Of a DNA stretch of 64,000 bases, positions 34,908 through 46,949 are shown one piece after another. Origin of the DNA: Peromyscus leucopus (lineage: Eukaryota; Chordata; Mammalia; Rodentia; Cricetidae). The translations under genes and the position numbers were made by a program. Positions within the stretch are counted from its first letter, which is position 1, and each line of letters opens with the position of its first letter. The stretch lies in the NCBI RefSeq assembly GCF_004664715.2, contig NC_051066.1:81431735-81495734 (forward strand), given 5' to 3'. The notes under the pieces were generated by a model that ran no database searches, was not told the origin of the DNA, and was given only the letters and a program-made list of their open reading frames with translations.

Positions 34908-35689
34908 CCTTCTATTTCTTTATTCATTCATATGTCTGTTTGACAATAATATTGCATAGCAGTAGGTTTTGTGTATTTGGAGATTCTACCTCTGAAATTT
35001 TGTAGTTTAGAAGGAGGAATGAAACATGCTCACTCACCCCACTTTAGGAAGTGGTAGAAAGCAGTAAAACTCAGAACGATCAGACACACCACACTGGGTT
35101 CAGAGTGGAGAATTGCTGCCATTTCAAAATGAAAATCCAGAAATGTGCAACTAAACTGGAAATCTCTGCTCTTATGCATAAAGAACTCAGAAACTTGGAC
35201 AGACCTGAAATGATGAGTAATTTCCCAAACAAACCACCACCATCAAACAGAAAATAGACATCAGCAAACCCAAGCACCACTTTCCTATCTATTTTTGTTT
35301 TAAACTGGGAGAAAGAAAAGCCTGTGGGAGTGTACATGAAATGCATTTCATTTGTCTGGTTGTTTGTTATCTCCATAGCACTTGGCTTCCAAAGATTGGA
35401 AACATGGTTGCCATACTTAGAATGATACCTAATTCCCATATTAATTCAGATCACATCAAAACATATTTATTCGGTGCCCAGCAGATGAGCACATGGATCA
35501 GGTACTAGCTAAACATAGAGATAAGATAGATGTGTTGTATTTACCGTCTCATTTCTAGCATACAACATTGGCGTCCATGGGACAGAAGTGATAAGATAGG
35601 ACCCGCACATAAAGTTTAATGTGGCAAGTCTATAAAGTGCTATGCACAAAGGTCTGTGGAAGTACAGATTGTGGGGACCAGGGGATGGT
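34908..35689. other. No feature recognised
   Basis: Unique AT-rich sequence. The 119-codon minus-strand frame at 35080-35439 is unrecognised. Confidence 0.4.
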
Positions 35690-35850
35690 TTTTGGCTGAG
35701 GATGCTGATGGAGAATATACAGACCTGTGTTTGAATTCCAGCTTCTACCCAGATTCCTTACACAGAAGTGTCAATTTTATCATTTACAAAAATCAAGATA
35801 ATTATATCAACCTCAAGTTATGTTCTGTTTCTGGCTGTGAAATGAGGCCA
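35690..35850 (+). mobile_element. MIR SINE, diverged
   Basis: Has CCTGTGTTTGAATTCCAGC, then TCAATTTTATCATTTACAAA and a following 'taattatatcaacctca', in MIR order. The 5' end is weak. Confidence 0.55.
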
Positions 35851-37928
35851 TATAGTTTAAGTGTTTTTTTCTAAAACAGGTTACCCATTCACATTAAAAG
35901 TAGGAGAGGATCCAGGTACACACAAAAGACATCTGTACAAATCTGGTTGCTGGGTTTCCCTTGGCTAGTTCAGTGAAATCCTGAATTGGTCTTTCCTTTT
36001 GATGGGGACTTCTCCAAGGCAAGGCTTGGAATCATGAATATATTTCCCAACCTCTATCCTACCTTCATTGAGTATAGACCACCTAGGCTTCTCTCTACCA
36101 CGTGCTGACCATTCATATAGGCAGTTTAGTGAATTCAGCCAGGAAAAGAGATTCTTAGGCAACAAAGGAGTGAAATTATTTTGTCCATGCTACCAAGAGG
36201 CTGCTTGGTGGATACTATCAAGACAGATTGTGCAGCAAATTAGCGATGGTCACACGGAAAGCCGGGGTGTTTGTACAGTGATCTTTAAAAAGCATTGCTT
36301 GCACACTGCCACTATGCGGGCTTTCTCCCAGAAGACAATAGCATAAAGAAAGAGACCCACCATAAAGGATGGATTCTAGCTGCATCCAGGACAGATGTCA
36401 CGTGAGGGGCCTGCGGGATGTAAGAAGGACAACACCAACAGTAAGGGGCTTTTCAAGGGAGAAGGCAACCCTGTTCTCTCCAAGGCAGAGACAGGAAAGG
36501 AAGTTTGTCCAAGGCAGTCCCTGCACTCACATTTACCAGCTTTGGTTGGTTCAGTATTTTAAGCTTCCTTGACAGCATCTGGATGCAGCGAGGGCTCTCA
36601 CTCAGGTGCTGAGTGAGACTAGCCACAGCCTCCTTGCTTCTCTGCTAACCCTCATTCCCAAGGCTAAGGTCTCCCACCCCTCTGTTGGCTTCACCACATT
36701 TCCGCGACCTCCATTACTTTTCAGAAGATCCAGTGAAGATTTTGTTTTGCCCTTAGCATTTGTTCTTTGGGTGTCCTTGGCTTAGGTCTGAGAGGCTGAG
36801 CTTTGATTGGATTTCAGACCAGAGATTGAGTTCCTATGAACTCCACTGAGCGCCGAAAGAAGAATGGAGTGACAGAGAGACTGATGATCTTTGACCCCAG
36901 CCCATTGATGGCTTTTGTCATCACTGCTGGTGGCTGCTCTGAACAAGAATGCATTGTCTCTCTGTCTATTGTGGACTGGCCTTTACAGTTAGTCTTCACG
37001 GGATGTAACCTTTAATCAGAGATATGTTCTTCTGTCCAGGGCAAAGGGTGGCTGGGGAGAGAGAGATGAAGCAAGTTAGCAACACTCTAGAGTGGGGCTT
37101 GAGGGAGAAACACTAGGGAAAATGGTTCCATTAATAAGAGTTAAAAATTAATAACCATGGGGTTGTTTGGTAGCGTGCATTAAACATCTTCATTGGTTGT
37201 TGCATTTAATCCTATCAAACGGCCTTGCTTTTCAGAATAAAAAACCCCCAAGATTTCATCTCATGGTTTTATTTTTTAATAGTCAATTCACTAGATGGAC
37301 CTATGATGTTATGGCTTCTTCCCAGGCAATGGATCAAGCCAGCTGAGACTGTAGCTACCTGCTGGTGGAAGCCTAAAGTCAGGAAAGAAGTTGAAGCCTA
37401 AATTGGCTCCAGAAGCCTTTTTCATCTCTCTGGAGTCAGGAAGTAAAGATTCCTGTGTGTAAAGAGCCCCCTCTCTGAGCCTTTGCCCTCCTTCAAAGTT
37501 TGAGTCAGGTCACATATCTCTACAACTTTTTCCTTGGAAGAGTTTCTAGATCCTTCTGATCCCTCCTTTCAAAATCATTTCACCCAAATTATTCCAAGAC
37601 CTTCTCAAAACAAAACAAGTGCTACTTATTCCATTTTACAGATGAAAAGTTTTATTTGAGAGAGGATTCAATCTAAGATTACGTTTCTAGAAAGGAACTG
37701 AGTCTAGACTCGGTATATGACTCATAGCCAGTATTTATTCCTTTTCTGTGTAATGTTGATGTTCCTCAATTAAATTCTGTAGGGCAAACTTTCTTAAATT
37801 ATCTACCAAATCTCTACTTCTTGTTTTCTTCTTTTGCATGTCCATGTAGATTAAAAGTAATTTTTTTCTTCAATCATTATTCTTAATTCAGAGGTTGGAA
37901 ACAAAAAGTAGATTGTAACACAAAACTT
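35851..37928. other. Unique sequence, no gene seen
   Basis: About 2 kb without a clear repeat. Frames up to 92 codons, none recognised. Confidence 0.45.
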
Positions 37929-38135
37929 TTTATTAAATTTTTCTTTATTAAGAAATTTTCTGCTCACTCCTCATGCTATCCACAGACACCGCCCCCCCCC
38001 CCAGCCCTCTTTCCCAAGCCACCCTGCATCCCCACATCCCCTAAATCAAGGTCTCCCATGGGGAGTCAGCAGAGCCCAGCTCAATGAGCCTAGGCAGGTC
38101 CAAGCCCCTTCCCACTGCACCAAGGCTGTGCAAGG
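37929..38135 (-). mobile_element. Probable L1-derived fragment
   Basis: Contains TCCCATGGGGAGTCAGCAG and GGCAGGTCCAAGCCCCTTCC, blocks I know from a common rodent repeat that I believe is L1-derived. The class assignment is uncertain. Confidence 0.35.
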
Positions 38136-38549
38136 GTAACAGGAATTTTAAAAGGTCTTGCTAACTTCTCAGCCAATCCAGTTTCCTCAAAGTGGAAGCC
38201 TCTGAGTCCTCACCTGAACTGCTGCTAAAAGCCTAAAAGTTTAAAAACCTAAAAAGCCTCTAGTTCCTGGTCCTCATGCCTTATATACCTTTCTGCTTCC
38301 TGCCATCACTTCCTGGGATTAAAGGCGTGTGTCTTTCCCAAGCAAGACATGAGATCTCAAGTCCTGGGATTAAAGGTGTGTGTCACCATGCCTGGCTTTT
38401 TGCAGTGTGGCCTTGAACTCACAGAGATCCTGCCTGCTAAGTGATAGGATTAAGGGTGTATGCTAACTGCCTAACCTCTATGTTTAATATAGAGATTGTT
38501 CTGTGTTCTGAACCCTAGACAAATTTATTCGGGTGCACAATATATCAAC
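38136..38549 (-). mobile_element. LTR, second family, rearranged
   Basis: Reverse of the LTR at 41720-42227: near the plus-strand start AGGAATTTTAAAAGGTCTT matches that LTR's end; near 38520 TTTATTCGGGTGCACAATAT matches its start. B1-like pieces (CCTGGGATTAAAGG) lie inside, as in the other copy. Part of the middle is deleted. Confidence 0.6.
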
Positions 38550-39057
38550 CACGGTAGACTAAGATGAGAAAAACAATCTATTAATATACATATTATATAT
38601 ATATATACACATTATATAAATGTAGTAATTAAAAAGGTGACTTTGACTTATAGCTTATAATGGCATCTTTAACAACAGTAAAATCTTAGAGAACTGACAA
38701 GACCAAGGACAAAAGACTTTGAATTTGTATAAGCAGCAACCTGTGGAATCCTGCAGCAGGCAGATTCTGGAATCAACGGCTCTGGTGCACTTACAGCCAG
38801 AGTTTCTTTTGGCTTTGTAGACTTGACAAAGACAGCGGAGAGTTCTCTTTCCCATGCTTCTTACTTGCTTTCAGCTCTGTGACAGCTCATGTTTGAAGCT
38901 GTTATATTCTGTCCCCCAGAACTTGCAGACCTGTCCTAGATTGTTTTTGCTGACAAAGAATATGCAATCTAGTTGACAACAGTTTTTAAGTCATTTTGTA
39001 AATGAACTGTCAGCAAACTTGAAATTTAGGGAAAATTATAGGTAATGGGGATTCTGT
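38550..39057. other. No feature recognised
   Basis: TA-rich at 38581-38620, otherwise unique sequence. Confidence 0.4.
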
Positions 39058-39192
<135 letters not shown>

Positions 39193-40082
39193 AGAGGAAG
39201 GTGCAGAGGGCAGGGAGAGTCGGTTACAATAGTTTTGGGGGGAGTATGTACAGTCTTGTTTCCTAGGTTAATTACTTTTTTGTCGGTGTTTTCTTTAGAT
39301 TCTTTGATTCTTGATGCTGTGGAAGTTCAAAGTAGAAGAAGTGATTTCATGTTGAAAGTGTGAAATCTTGTCATATTTTTCTTTGATTAGTGCCTGGGGC
39401 AGAGTCTCTATTTTCTTTAATTCACATCGAGTCTGATCCCCAGTCCCTGCCACTTTAGAGTGCTAAAACCAATTCAACCTGGATAATTAATAGGGCCCTT
39501 TGCCCTTTCACAATAAACACTGCTTGAAAGTTTTCCATGGTGTAGAAAATAGAAGGGGATGAGAGGAGAAGGGATTAAAGGACTTCTGACCACTTACATA
39601 AAGCCAATAAAAAAAACCTCATGAGATAATGTTTCCAGTGTGTAAACCAGAAAAACAAAAAACTGATAAAGCAAGGAGATAGTGTGGGAATGCGCGTACT
39701 TCTGAACCTTGCCTCTTCAAAGACTCTAGAACAAGTAGCCCATGCTGTGCTGGATCTCAGACTGATAAACCAGAGATGAAAATATGATTTTCCCAAGATG
39801 TCTGGCGGAAAGACACTGGTAATGTTACTGGGATGACTAAGCATTAAATGCAGGCCGGAGAGGACCGCTGCAGGCCTCTCTTCTTGACAGTAGCTGCAAC
39901 AACAGCAAGAAGAAGAATGACCACATGCATGAGGAACAAACAACCATGCCTGAAAACCAAGTCAAACAACAAACTATAAAGTCTAGCCTGCTAGGAGGAG
40001 AGATGTGGGGAGTTACCTGACACAGAATCCAAAATGGTATTTAGAACGTTTAAAAAAACAGAAGACATACTACTGAAATCTT
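39193..40082. other. No feature recognised
   Basis: Unique sequence. The 122-codon minus-strand frame at 39575-39943 is not recognised. Confidence 0.4.
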
Positions 40083-40103
40083 AAAGAACACGAAGCGGGG
40101 GAG

Positions 40104-40211
40104 GGAGGGTTGGGAATTTAGCTCAGTGGTAGAGCGCTTGCCTAGCAAGCACAAGGCCCTGGGTTCAGTCCTCAGCTCTGGGGGGGGGGGGGGAAGAAAG
40201 AAAGAAAGAAA
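40104..40211 (+). mobile_element. ID SINE with target duplication
   Basis: Near-consensus ID element: TTTAGCTCAGTGGTAGAGCG (A box), GCTTGCCTAGCAAGCACAAG, GGGTTCAGTCCTCAGC (B box). It ends in 14 G (40180-40193) and a GAAA-rich tail. Flanking duplications are 40083-40096 and 40212-40225, 14 bases with one mismatch. It looks young. Confidence 0.9.
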
Positions 40212-40225
40212 AAAGAACATGAAGC

Positions 40226-40687
40226 AGTGGAAACTGGAGGAAATTGAGGCAGTGGAAGACAGGGGGCGGTGATGGATGATTTCTAGAGTTCTAGAATTAC
40301 TATGAGAGCCCGAGGGTGCACAATGTTCAGTGAGACAATGGACACCATTTTCTAGAATTCATGGATGATACTAACCAAGAGAGCCATGAAGTTCTTTGTA
40401 CTTTGTACTTCATCTGCAGAAGGCCAACCCCAAAGTGAAAGCCTTGAAACTTTCAATAAAGACAGCCAACTACAAAGCCCCAATTATTCTGATGAAAGCA
40501 TGTTTCTTAGAAGAGAGACAGTGCCTCCAGAGTACTGAGAGAAATCGTTATTATCCTTAAATTCAGTAATCGCTCAATTATACATTTTAAAGAAGACTGT
40601 GTACAAATCTCTTCCAGTTAAAACAAACAAGCAAAAAGACAGATTTTATCTTAATAAACGTCCGCTCACTAAAAAAGATGGAGAAAG
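40226..40687. other. No feature recognised
   Basis: Unique sequence between the ID element and the next LTR-like stretch. Confidence 0.4.
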
Positions 40688-40824
40688 TGTTAGGATCCCA
40701 CCCTCACTCCTCATGGTCTTGCATCTTACGTCATCAGTGGGTGTTGGCGTGGTGTGGTGTGGTCACACAATCTGCACCTTAAAAAAGCCGGATGCAAACC
40801 CCATCCTCTTACTCTGTTCCCTCT

Positions 40825-40887
<63 letters not shown>

Positions 40888-41000
40888 CCTGCTCTGCTCT
40901 GTTCCTGCCTTTCCTCCCTCCTCTCCCCTACTTCCTTCTAATAAAGCTCTCTGTAATTCTGGTAGTCGTGGCCGTGGCTCATGACATTTCCGCCGGTAGC
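40688..41000 (+). mobile_element. Possible IAP/ERV2-like LTR
   Basis: Has the layout of an IAP-type LTR: TGTTAGGATCCCACC start, an ACGTCATC element, a CTTAAAAAAG TATA-like box at 40779-40788, a CT-rich region, then TAATAAAGCTCTCTGTAATTCTGG (polyadenylation and R/U5). The right end and target duplication are unclear. Confidence 0.45.
40828..40883. repeat. (CT)n microsatellite
   Basis: About 25 CT units within the R region of the LTR-like stretch at 40688-41000. Confidence 0.9.
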
Positions 41001-41352
41001 CAGTGACACCACCAGCACCATTTATCTATCAGATAGGACTTCTGAGAGAATTAAAATAGTCCCCAGAGAAAAATCCCATGACTTCAGAAGTAATTTCTAG
41101 CAGTGAAAATATACAGATATAGAGAACTACAAGGAATTGTATAAATTGGTGTATAAACGATGGTTTAATCTGTTGGGCTATACCAAAGACACAGTGAAAA
41201 TCCTGGAAAGTGGCATGAACATAAGAAGGGAGATGAAATGGGGCTAATGAACTAAACTCCAAGTGACTCACAAAAGAGAGAAAATACCATTTTCTATAAC
41301 AGTTACAGACAAGTTGTAATGGTACCATAAGAAACTTTCCCCCTCCCAAACT

Positions 41353-41714
41353 ATAGTCTTTGTACTGCCAACTCCCAAGTAATGACATGAAGACTTCTTA
41401 TTAGTTATGAAAGCTTGGTCTTAGCTTAGAATGGTTCCCAATTCACTCTTAAAACTTAAATTAACCCATTTATTTTAATAGACATTCTGCCACATAGCTC
41501 ATTACCTCTCCTCCATACTGTACATCCGACTTGCTCCATGTCTCACTGGTGAATCCCTACCTCTCTGATTCCTTCCCAGAGTTCCTATCTCTGCTCAGAA
41601 GTTCCACCTATCCTCTACTCCCTAGCTATTGGCTGTCCATCTCTTCATTGAACCAATCAAAGTTGCCTTGGCAGAGACACATCTTCACAGTGTACAAAAG
41701 ATTATCCCACAACA
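41353..41714 (-). mobile_element. mys-like (ERV2-type) solo LTR
   Basis: 362 bp, reversed copy of the family at 16327 and 34514. It has AAGTAATGACATGAAGACTT near one end and GATTATCCCACAACA at the other. An exact six-base duplication CAAACT lies at 41347-41352 and 41715-41720. Its right edge abuts another LTR. Confidence 0.8.
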
Positions 41715-41719
41715 CAAAC

Positions 41720-42227
41720 TGAGGTGGTATTGTGTTCCCCGAAATATTGTGCACCCTAATAAACTTATCTGGGGTCAGAGACAGAACAGCCACAATATTA
41801 AACATAGAGGATAGGCAGTAGTAGCACATGCCTTTAATCCTAGCATTCCAGAGGCAGAAATCCATGTGTTCAAGGATACAGCCAAGCATGGTTACTCACA
41901 CCTTTAATCCCAGAAAGCGAGCCTTTAATCCCAGGGAGTAAGGTAGAAAGCAGAAAGATATATAAGGCACGAGGACCAGAAACTAGAGGCATTTTGGCCT
42001 GGTTAAGCATTTTGGCTGGTTAAGCTTTCAGGCTTCTAGCAGCAATTCAGCTGAGACCCATTCTGGATGAGGACTCAGAGGCTTCCAGTCTGAGGAAACA
42101 AGACCAGCTGAGGATCCGGTGAGGTGAGGTAGCTGTGGCTTGTTCTGGTTCTCTGATCTTCCAGTTCACCCCAATACCTGGCTCAGGTTTGATTTTATTA
42201 GTAAGACCTTCTAAGATTCCTGCTACA
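41720..42227 (+). mobile_element. LTR, second family, solo
   Basis: 508 bp starting TGAGGTGGTATTGTG and ending ATTCCTGCTACA. Contains AATATTGTGCACCCTAATAA near the start, embedded B1-like stretches, and CAGGTTTGATTTTATTAGTA near the end. Flanks ACAAAC (41714-41719) and CCAAAC (42228-42233) suggest a six-base duplication with one change. I associate this family with cricetid genomes. Confidence 0.7.
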
Positions 42228-42424
42228 CCAAACCACTTGAGAAGTGGCAGACCTGGGGCTCTGTCACCCCTGAATACTTCTGTATGTTATTCTATAAATA
42301 AGAGTAATGAACAAACATTGATACACTGTGTCCTTACTCCTCTTGCCCATTCAAATTGTCTAATTTTTCTAATGTTCTTTTATTTCACACATGTATGTGT
42401 ATATATCTAAATGTGGGATTATGT

Positions 42425-42660
42425 GCATGACACTTGGGGTATGTGAGGAGGCCTGAGGTTGACTTCTGGCTTCTTTCTCAGTTGCTCTCTGCCTTACACT
42501 TTGAGGTAGAGTCTCTTCCTGAACCTGGAGCTTCCTGATCCCAGCTAGTCTTTCTAACCAGCTCATCAAGGTGATTATATGCCTTCTAGACATCCTAACT
42601 ATGGTTCTTCCATTGCCTGGAAAACACTTTACTCACTCAGCTACCTCCCCAGCATACTAA
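42425..42660 (-). mobile_element. B4-type SINE
   Basis: Reversed B4: CA-type end, TCTGCCTTACACTTTGAGG, ACCTGGAGCTTCCTGAT, then AAACACTTTACTCACTCAGC and TACCTCCCCAGC, the tRNA-derived head. Strongly diverged. Confidence 0.5.
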
Positions 42661-43013
42661 CACTCTTAAGAGAAAACAAATCTGTTCTGAATCCTATGTT
42701 GCATTTAGTCCTCATGTTTCTTTAGGTAGTATCATTTCTTCTCAGACCTCCATGGCCTTGACACATAAAAATTATGTGACAGTTACTTTGTAGAGTAATC
42801 TCCCATTTAGAATCACCTGATGTGCCCTTATGACCACATACATCATTAGCAGAAATAGTAGAGTTTAGGCAACATCACCGGCCTCCCCTTGGGCGGCTGT
42901 GGTTTCTACAGATGTGACACTTGAGTGCTTGACGGAAGTGATACATGCTGTGGAAAAGTAGTTAGTAAGTCCTGGGTGGAAGTTATAACAAAACTGTGTA
43001 AATAGCCTATTAT
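42661..43013. other. No feature recognised
   Basis: Unique sequence. Confidence 0.4.
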
Positions 43014-43049
43014 CTATCAATCCATCTATCTATTTATTTATCTATCCAA

Positions 43050-43081
<32 letters not shown>

Positions 43082-43115
43082 ATCTATCTATCTATCTGTC
43101 TGCCTGTCCATATAT
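43014..43115. repeat. (TCTA)n microsatellite
   Basis: Interrupted TCTA/TCTG tract, purest at 43052-43098. Confidence 0.9.
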
Positions 43116-43624
43116 CTTGTGTGTCTGTGCAAGTATGTTCACATTTACTATGGCATTCATATGGAAGTCAAAGGACAAGTTGCTGAAGTTAGTTATGGGC
43201 CCAAAAGACATCAGGCTTGGTGACAAGAGTCCTTACCCACTGTCTCCTTCCTGTCACTCCACCCTACGTGCACAGCTACCTGCCTGTCCTGCTGAGGTCT
43301 CTTTCAGAGAGAATATGCTCCAGTTTCCATCATGCTGACCCATCTAGCTCATCACTTTTTTCTTCTACAAATGTTTCCCACTCATTTTGAAAATGCTCCA
43401 ACGTCTTGTTCCAGTCTCCTCCCCAAAGCACCTTTCTCCCCTGATGCCGTTCAGCATCCCATTCCAGGTTCCTGTGACAAATTGGGCTGACCCTGCTCAC
43501 CCCATATAGATATCTCCTTCTCCCATGGGTGCTTTGCCATATCCACCCTGGTCAAACACTGACCTTGCTAGGCCTTTCTAGTGGACCTAGACCTCAACTG
43601 AATGGCAGGAGGCGGGGTTGGGGG
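43116..43624. other. No feature recognised
   Basis: Unique sequence, no convincing frame. Confidence 0.4.
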
Positions 43625-43730
43625 TGGGAGTGAATGAAAAAGGAAGAAAAAGCAAAAGAAGAAGAAATAGGGAGAGAAGAAGAGGGAATAAGAAAAGGGT
43701 AACTGGAAAAGGAAGTGGGAAAGGAAGACT
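43625..43730. repeat. Purine-rich low-complexity tract
   Basis: About 105 bp of mostly A and G with no fixed unit. Frames over it are compositional. Confidence 0.8.
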
Positions 43731-43921
43731 TTATATTTATATTTTATAAATAAAAAAATACATGGTACATTTTTAGAATGATGTCTAAACGTACACTGTG
43801 TAACATCCAAATGAGTAGAAAAGAAACACTGAAGTAAGAGGAAAAACCACATCCATCCAAAGAAGGCAAGAAAGAACGAAATAGATAGGAACCAAGAATG
43901 GACACATAGAAAATTCTACTT

Positions 43922-44068
43922 TGACCAGGTGGTGGTGGAGCATACCTTTATTCCTAGAATGTGGGAGGCAGAGACAGGCAGATCTCTGTGAGTTCGAGCC
44001 CAGCCTGGTTACAGAGTGAGTTCCAGGATAGCCAGGACTACACAAAGAGACCCTGTCTCAAAAAATCT
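43922..44068 (+). mobile_element. B1 SINE
   Basis: B1 with a GGTGGTGGTGGAGCATACC start, GAGGCAGAGACAGGCAGATC, TTCGAGCCCAGCCTGG and ACCCTGTCTCAAAAAA end. Moderately diverged. Confidence 0.85.
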
Positions 44069-44666
44069 AATAATGATGATAATAATAATTAGTGGAGAGG
44101 AGGAAAGAACAATCAGTTACCAGTCATCAGGATCCCGGCTGACTGTCTCTAGAGTCTTAGCATCTTATACTAAGAAGAATGGACACAAAGGGAGGACACA
44201 GTTGCAAAAGTTGCAGGGGAACTTTCCTCAAAGCAAAGCTGCAGAAAGTCAGATTTCATTGCAAGAGAGCAGTGGCCCATGTCAGAGAAGATACTCAAGT
44301 GCCCTAGGTGATTGTCTGGGCTCTCCTTTCATGGGCTCTAAAGGAAGGAGGAGCCAGTTACTAAAGAGTGTAGTTTGGATGGCCCTCTACTTTGATTGGT
44401 TATGGCTATATAATCTACTGCAAATATCTCCTCCCACAATGAATCTGATTTTAATCATAAGCACACGCAATTTCACACAGGCATGAGTGGTAAATAGGTG
44501 ATTCTGTCTGAAGTTTGCTTGGGAGCACTGTTTTGCCTTATGGTGCATGCACCCAAAACCGGTTCAGGCTGGATTATCTTTATTCTTCTATCCAGACATA
44601 ACAAAAGTATGATCAAGCAGTATCAGTCTAAGTTTGATCGTCATTAGGGAAGCAGAAACTTACTCC
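44069..44666. other. No feature recognised
   Basis: The 156-codon plus-strand frame at 44016-44486 starts inside the B1 and runs through here without a recognisable domain. Confidence 0.4.
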
Positions 44667-44845
44667 ATTGTTTAGAGAGCAGTGTGTGTGCAGCTTGATG
44701 CAGGTGGTGGCTGTATGCTGTTAGCATGTTACTAAGTGCATTGTTTAGAGAATAGTGTATGTGTGTAGCATGTGCAGGTAAGGACCTATACTGCCAAGTG
44801 CATTATTACAAGAACAGGGTATGCATCTGTGTACAGCTCAAGACA
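44667..44845. repeat. Degenerate tandem repeat, about 2.5 units
   Basis: Units start CATTGTTTAGAGAGCAG, CATTGTTTAGAGAATAG and CATTATTACAAGAACAG, 60-75 bases apart, each followed by a TGTGTG-type stretch and ending near AAGTG. Confidence 0.6.
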
Positions 44846-44944
44846 AGTTGGGTCCTAGCTTGCTTAACTATTCATTGTGTGCACTTGCCTCACTTCTAGC
44901 AAAATCATAAAGATAAAGATCGTGTATATATAACCCAGCACATG

Positions 44945-45045
44945 GATGGTCAAGGCAGCAAGATTAGAAGTTGCAGGATACCCTCAGTTACATAGTTTAA
45001 GGATAACCTACGGAACATGAGACCCTGTCTCCAAAAGCAAGCAAC
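44945..45045 (+). mobile_element. Old B1-like SINE remnant
   Basis: The end ACATGAGACCCTGTCTCCAA and a preceding 'aggcagcaagattagaagttgcag' fit a proto-B1 that has lost its 5' part. Confidence 0.45.
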
Positions 45046-45879
45046 CAACCAGTCGATATATAATAAAACAAATGAAAGCAAGCTGTACATAAAAACAAAA
45101 TCTATCTCTATTCAGTTCACGATAGCCTGGCCTAAAACACTAGTACGCAGAAAGTTTGAAAAAGTCCTGGGCCCTGCTTATCCTGCAGATGAGTGGCTTA
45201 GGTCTCCTGCTCTGAAGGAACAAGAGGTAACAGCCCAAGTGATGAACAAGAACTGTGAGGGGATGATGACCACATATAAGGCCCCTTATCATTGTGACAA
45301 AATTTCCTCCAGGGGCTGCAAGGAAAGACTAAGATGAGCCTAAAACACATTTGTTGTGTCATAATTACTTATAATTATGTTCAAAGCCAGTGCTTGAAGC
45401 ACAGTAGGGATGTGTCAGAAGGGCACAGGAGCCAGTGTGGAGGGTCCCACTTAGAAAATCAAAGTGATACCAACACCCTGGGTCAGCTGGCTTCTGTATG
45501 CCTTTGGTCCGTAAGAGTTGAGGCTGATTGACAGTAGAGGTACTTCCCAAGGGTTTCCGTTGGCACTGCCTCTTTTCAGGCAGTCCTCAGCACCAAGAGT
45601 ATGGCTTACTGCTAGGACTCGTCTTTTTTATGGTTTCCGCTTGTATGGGTAGCCATGCTCCTGAACTTCCTCCTCTCCTCTGCTTCCCTACCCTATTCAT
45701 GGTAGCGCCCCCTCACTGTTGTTAATCTTTAAATCACTTCCCCATTTCTAGTGCACTTCTCAGATCATCTATCATCTGTGCAACTCATTGCTTGGGTTAA
45801 ATTCCCTCTGTTTAGATGTTTAAAGTGTTTTCTGTTTTCCTCATCAGACTCTGACTGACATTCCAAATAAACACTGGCA
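45046..45879. other. No feature recognised
   Basis: Unique sequence with a 106-codon frame at 45017-45337 that lacks any recognisable domain. Confidence 0.4.
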
Positions 45880-46880
45880 AAAAGAAAGATGGTGTAATTA
45901 TGTCACCATTAGACTTCAAGACAAAAAACATCAGTGAGATAAAAAACATAACATAATTATAAGTTTTGTGCATCTGATAACCTTCCAAAAATATATAACA
46001 AATATCAACAAAACTGCAGAGAAAAACAGACAGACCACCATCAGATGTTGAACACATTTCTTTCTGTAATTGATAGCCCATGCTGTCAAGGGAAGAAAAT
46101 GTGAAAGATTTGTGAAATATAATTAAGAATTCATCTAGAAGACATGTATAGTCCACCACACCAGGACCGAGAAAGCACATATCTTACCCGAGCACACATG
46201 GAACCCAGATCACGCTTTTGACCATAAAGGAAGTCTTAACAAATTTCAAAGAGCATCATATGATCACATTCCCAACCACACCACAATATGTTAGAAATCA
46301 CTAACAAAGGAAAGATTAAAATCACCTCATACATTTAGGAAAGAAAATCCACCTGGGTAAAAGAAGAAATTCCAGTGGAAATCCAAAAACACTTACAATT
46401 GAAAAATAATAAAAAAGCAATAATTCCCTGAAGGAATGCAATGCCTTGTATATTTCCTCTACTAAGGGGAAATAATACAGAAAATTAAGGACTCTGAGTA
46501 GGTAGATCAAAATAAAGTGAAATTGAGGAAAGAAAATATTAACAATAGGAGCAGAGATTGCAATAAAATATAAGAATAAACTGATATATTTGGTGACATT
46601 AAAACTAAGAAACTATATTCACCAAATGCTGCCATAATATTAAAAAATAAACAAAAACAGCACCCCAACTAGCATACACTAGAAATGACATCTTAAGATA
46701 TACTAGCTGTAAAAAATAATGTTCAAAATATAAAGAATCCCCACCAATCAATAAAGAAAAACCCAACAAAAAACAGCAAAGGAAATAAACATTTACAGAT
46801 AAGAATAGTATATTGATATAAGGCATATTGGCAGATAAGAAGACATCTCATTTAATTAGGAGACAGCTAGTTATGAATTT
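45880..46880 (+). mobile_element. Ancient L1, ORF2 fragment
   Basis: Matches old L1 ORF2 (endonuclease region) on the plus strand. Readable landmarks are GAGCACACATGGAACCC at 46190, AAGTCTTAACAAATTTCAAA at 46231, and TTAGAAATCACTAACAAAGG at 46290. A later part (from about 46740, CCAATCAATAAAGAAAAACC) resembles a more 3' part of ORF2, so an internal deletion is likely. No frame is open. Confidence 0.65.
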
Positions 46881-46949
46881 CCTGAATTCAGTGATGCACA
46901 TATAAACCAATGAATGTGTTCAAATATATCTGTGAAGTATTTTAAATAG

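Noticed and set aside
40104..40185. tRNA gene
   Set aside because: A and B boxes belong to an ID SINE with tail and target duplication; the anticodon and acceptor structure of a tRNA are lacking.
44016..44486. 156-codon frame starting in a B1
   Set aside because: The start lies in SINE sequence and the rest has no domain.
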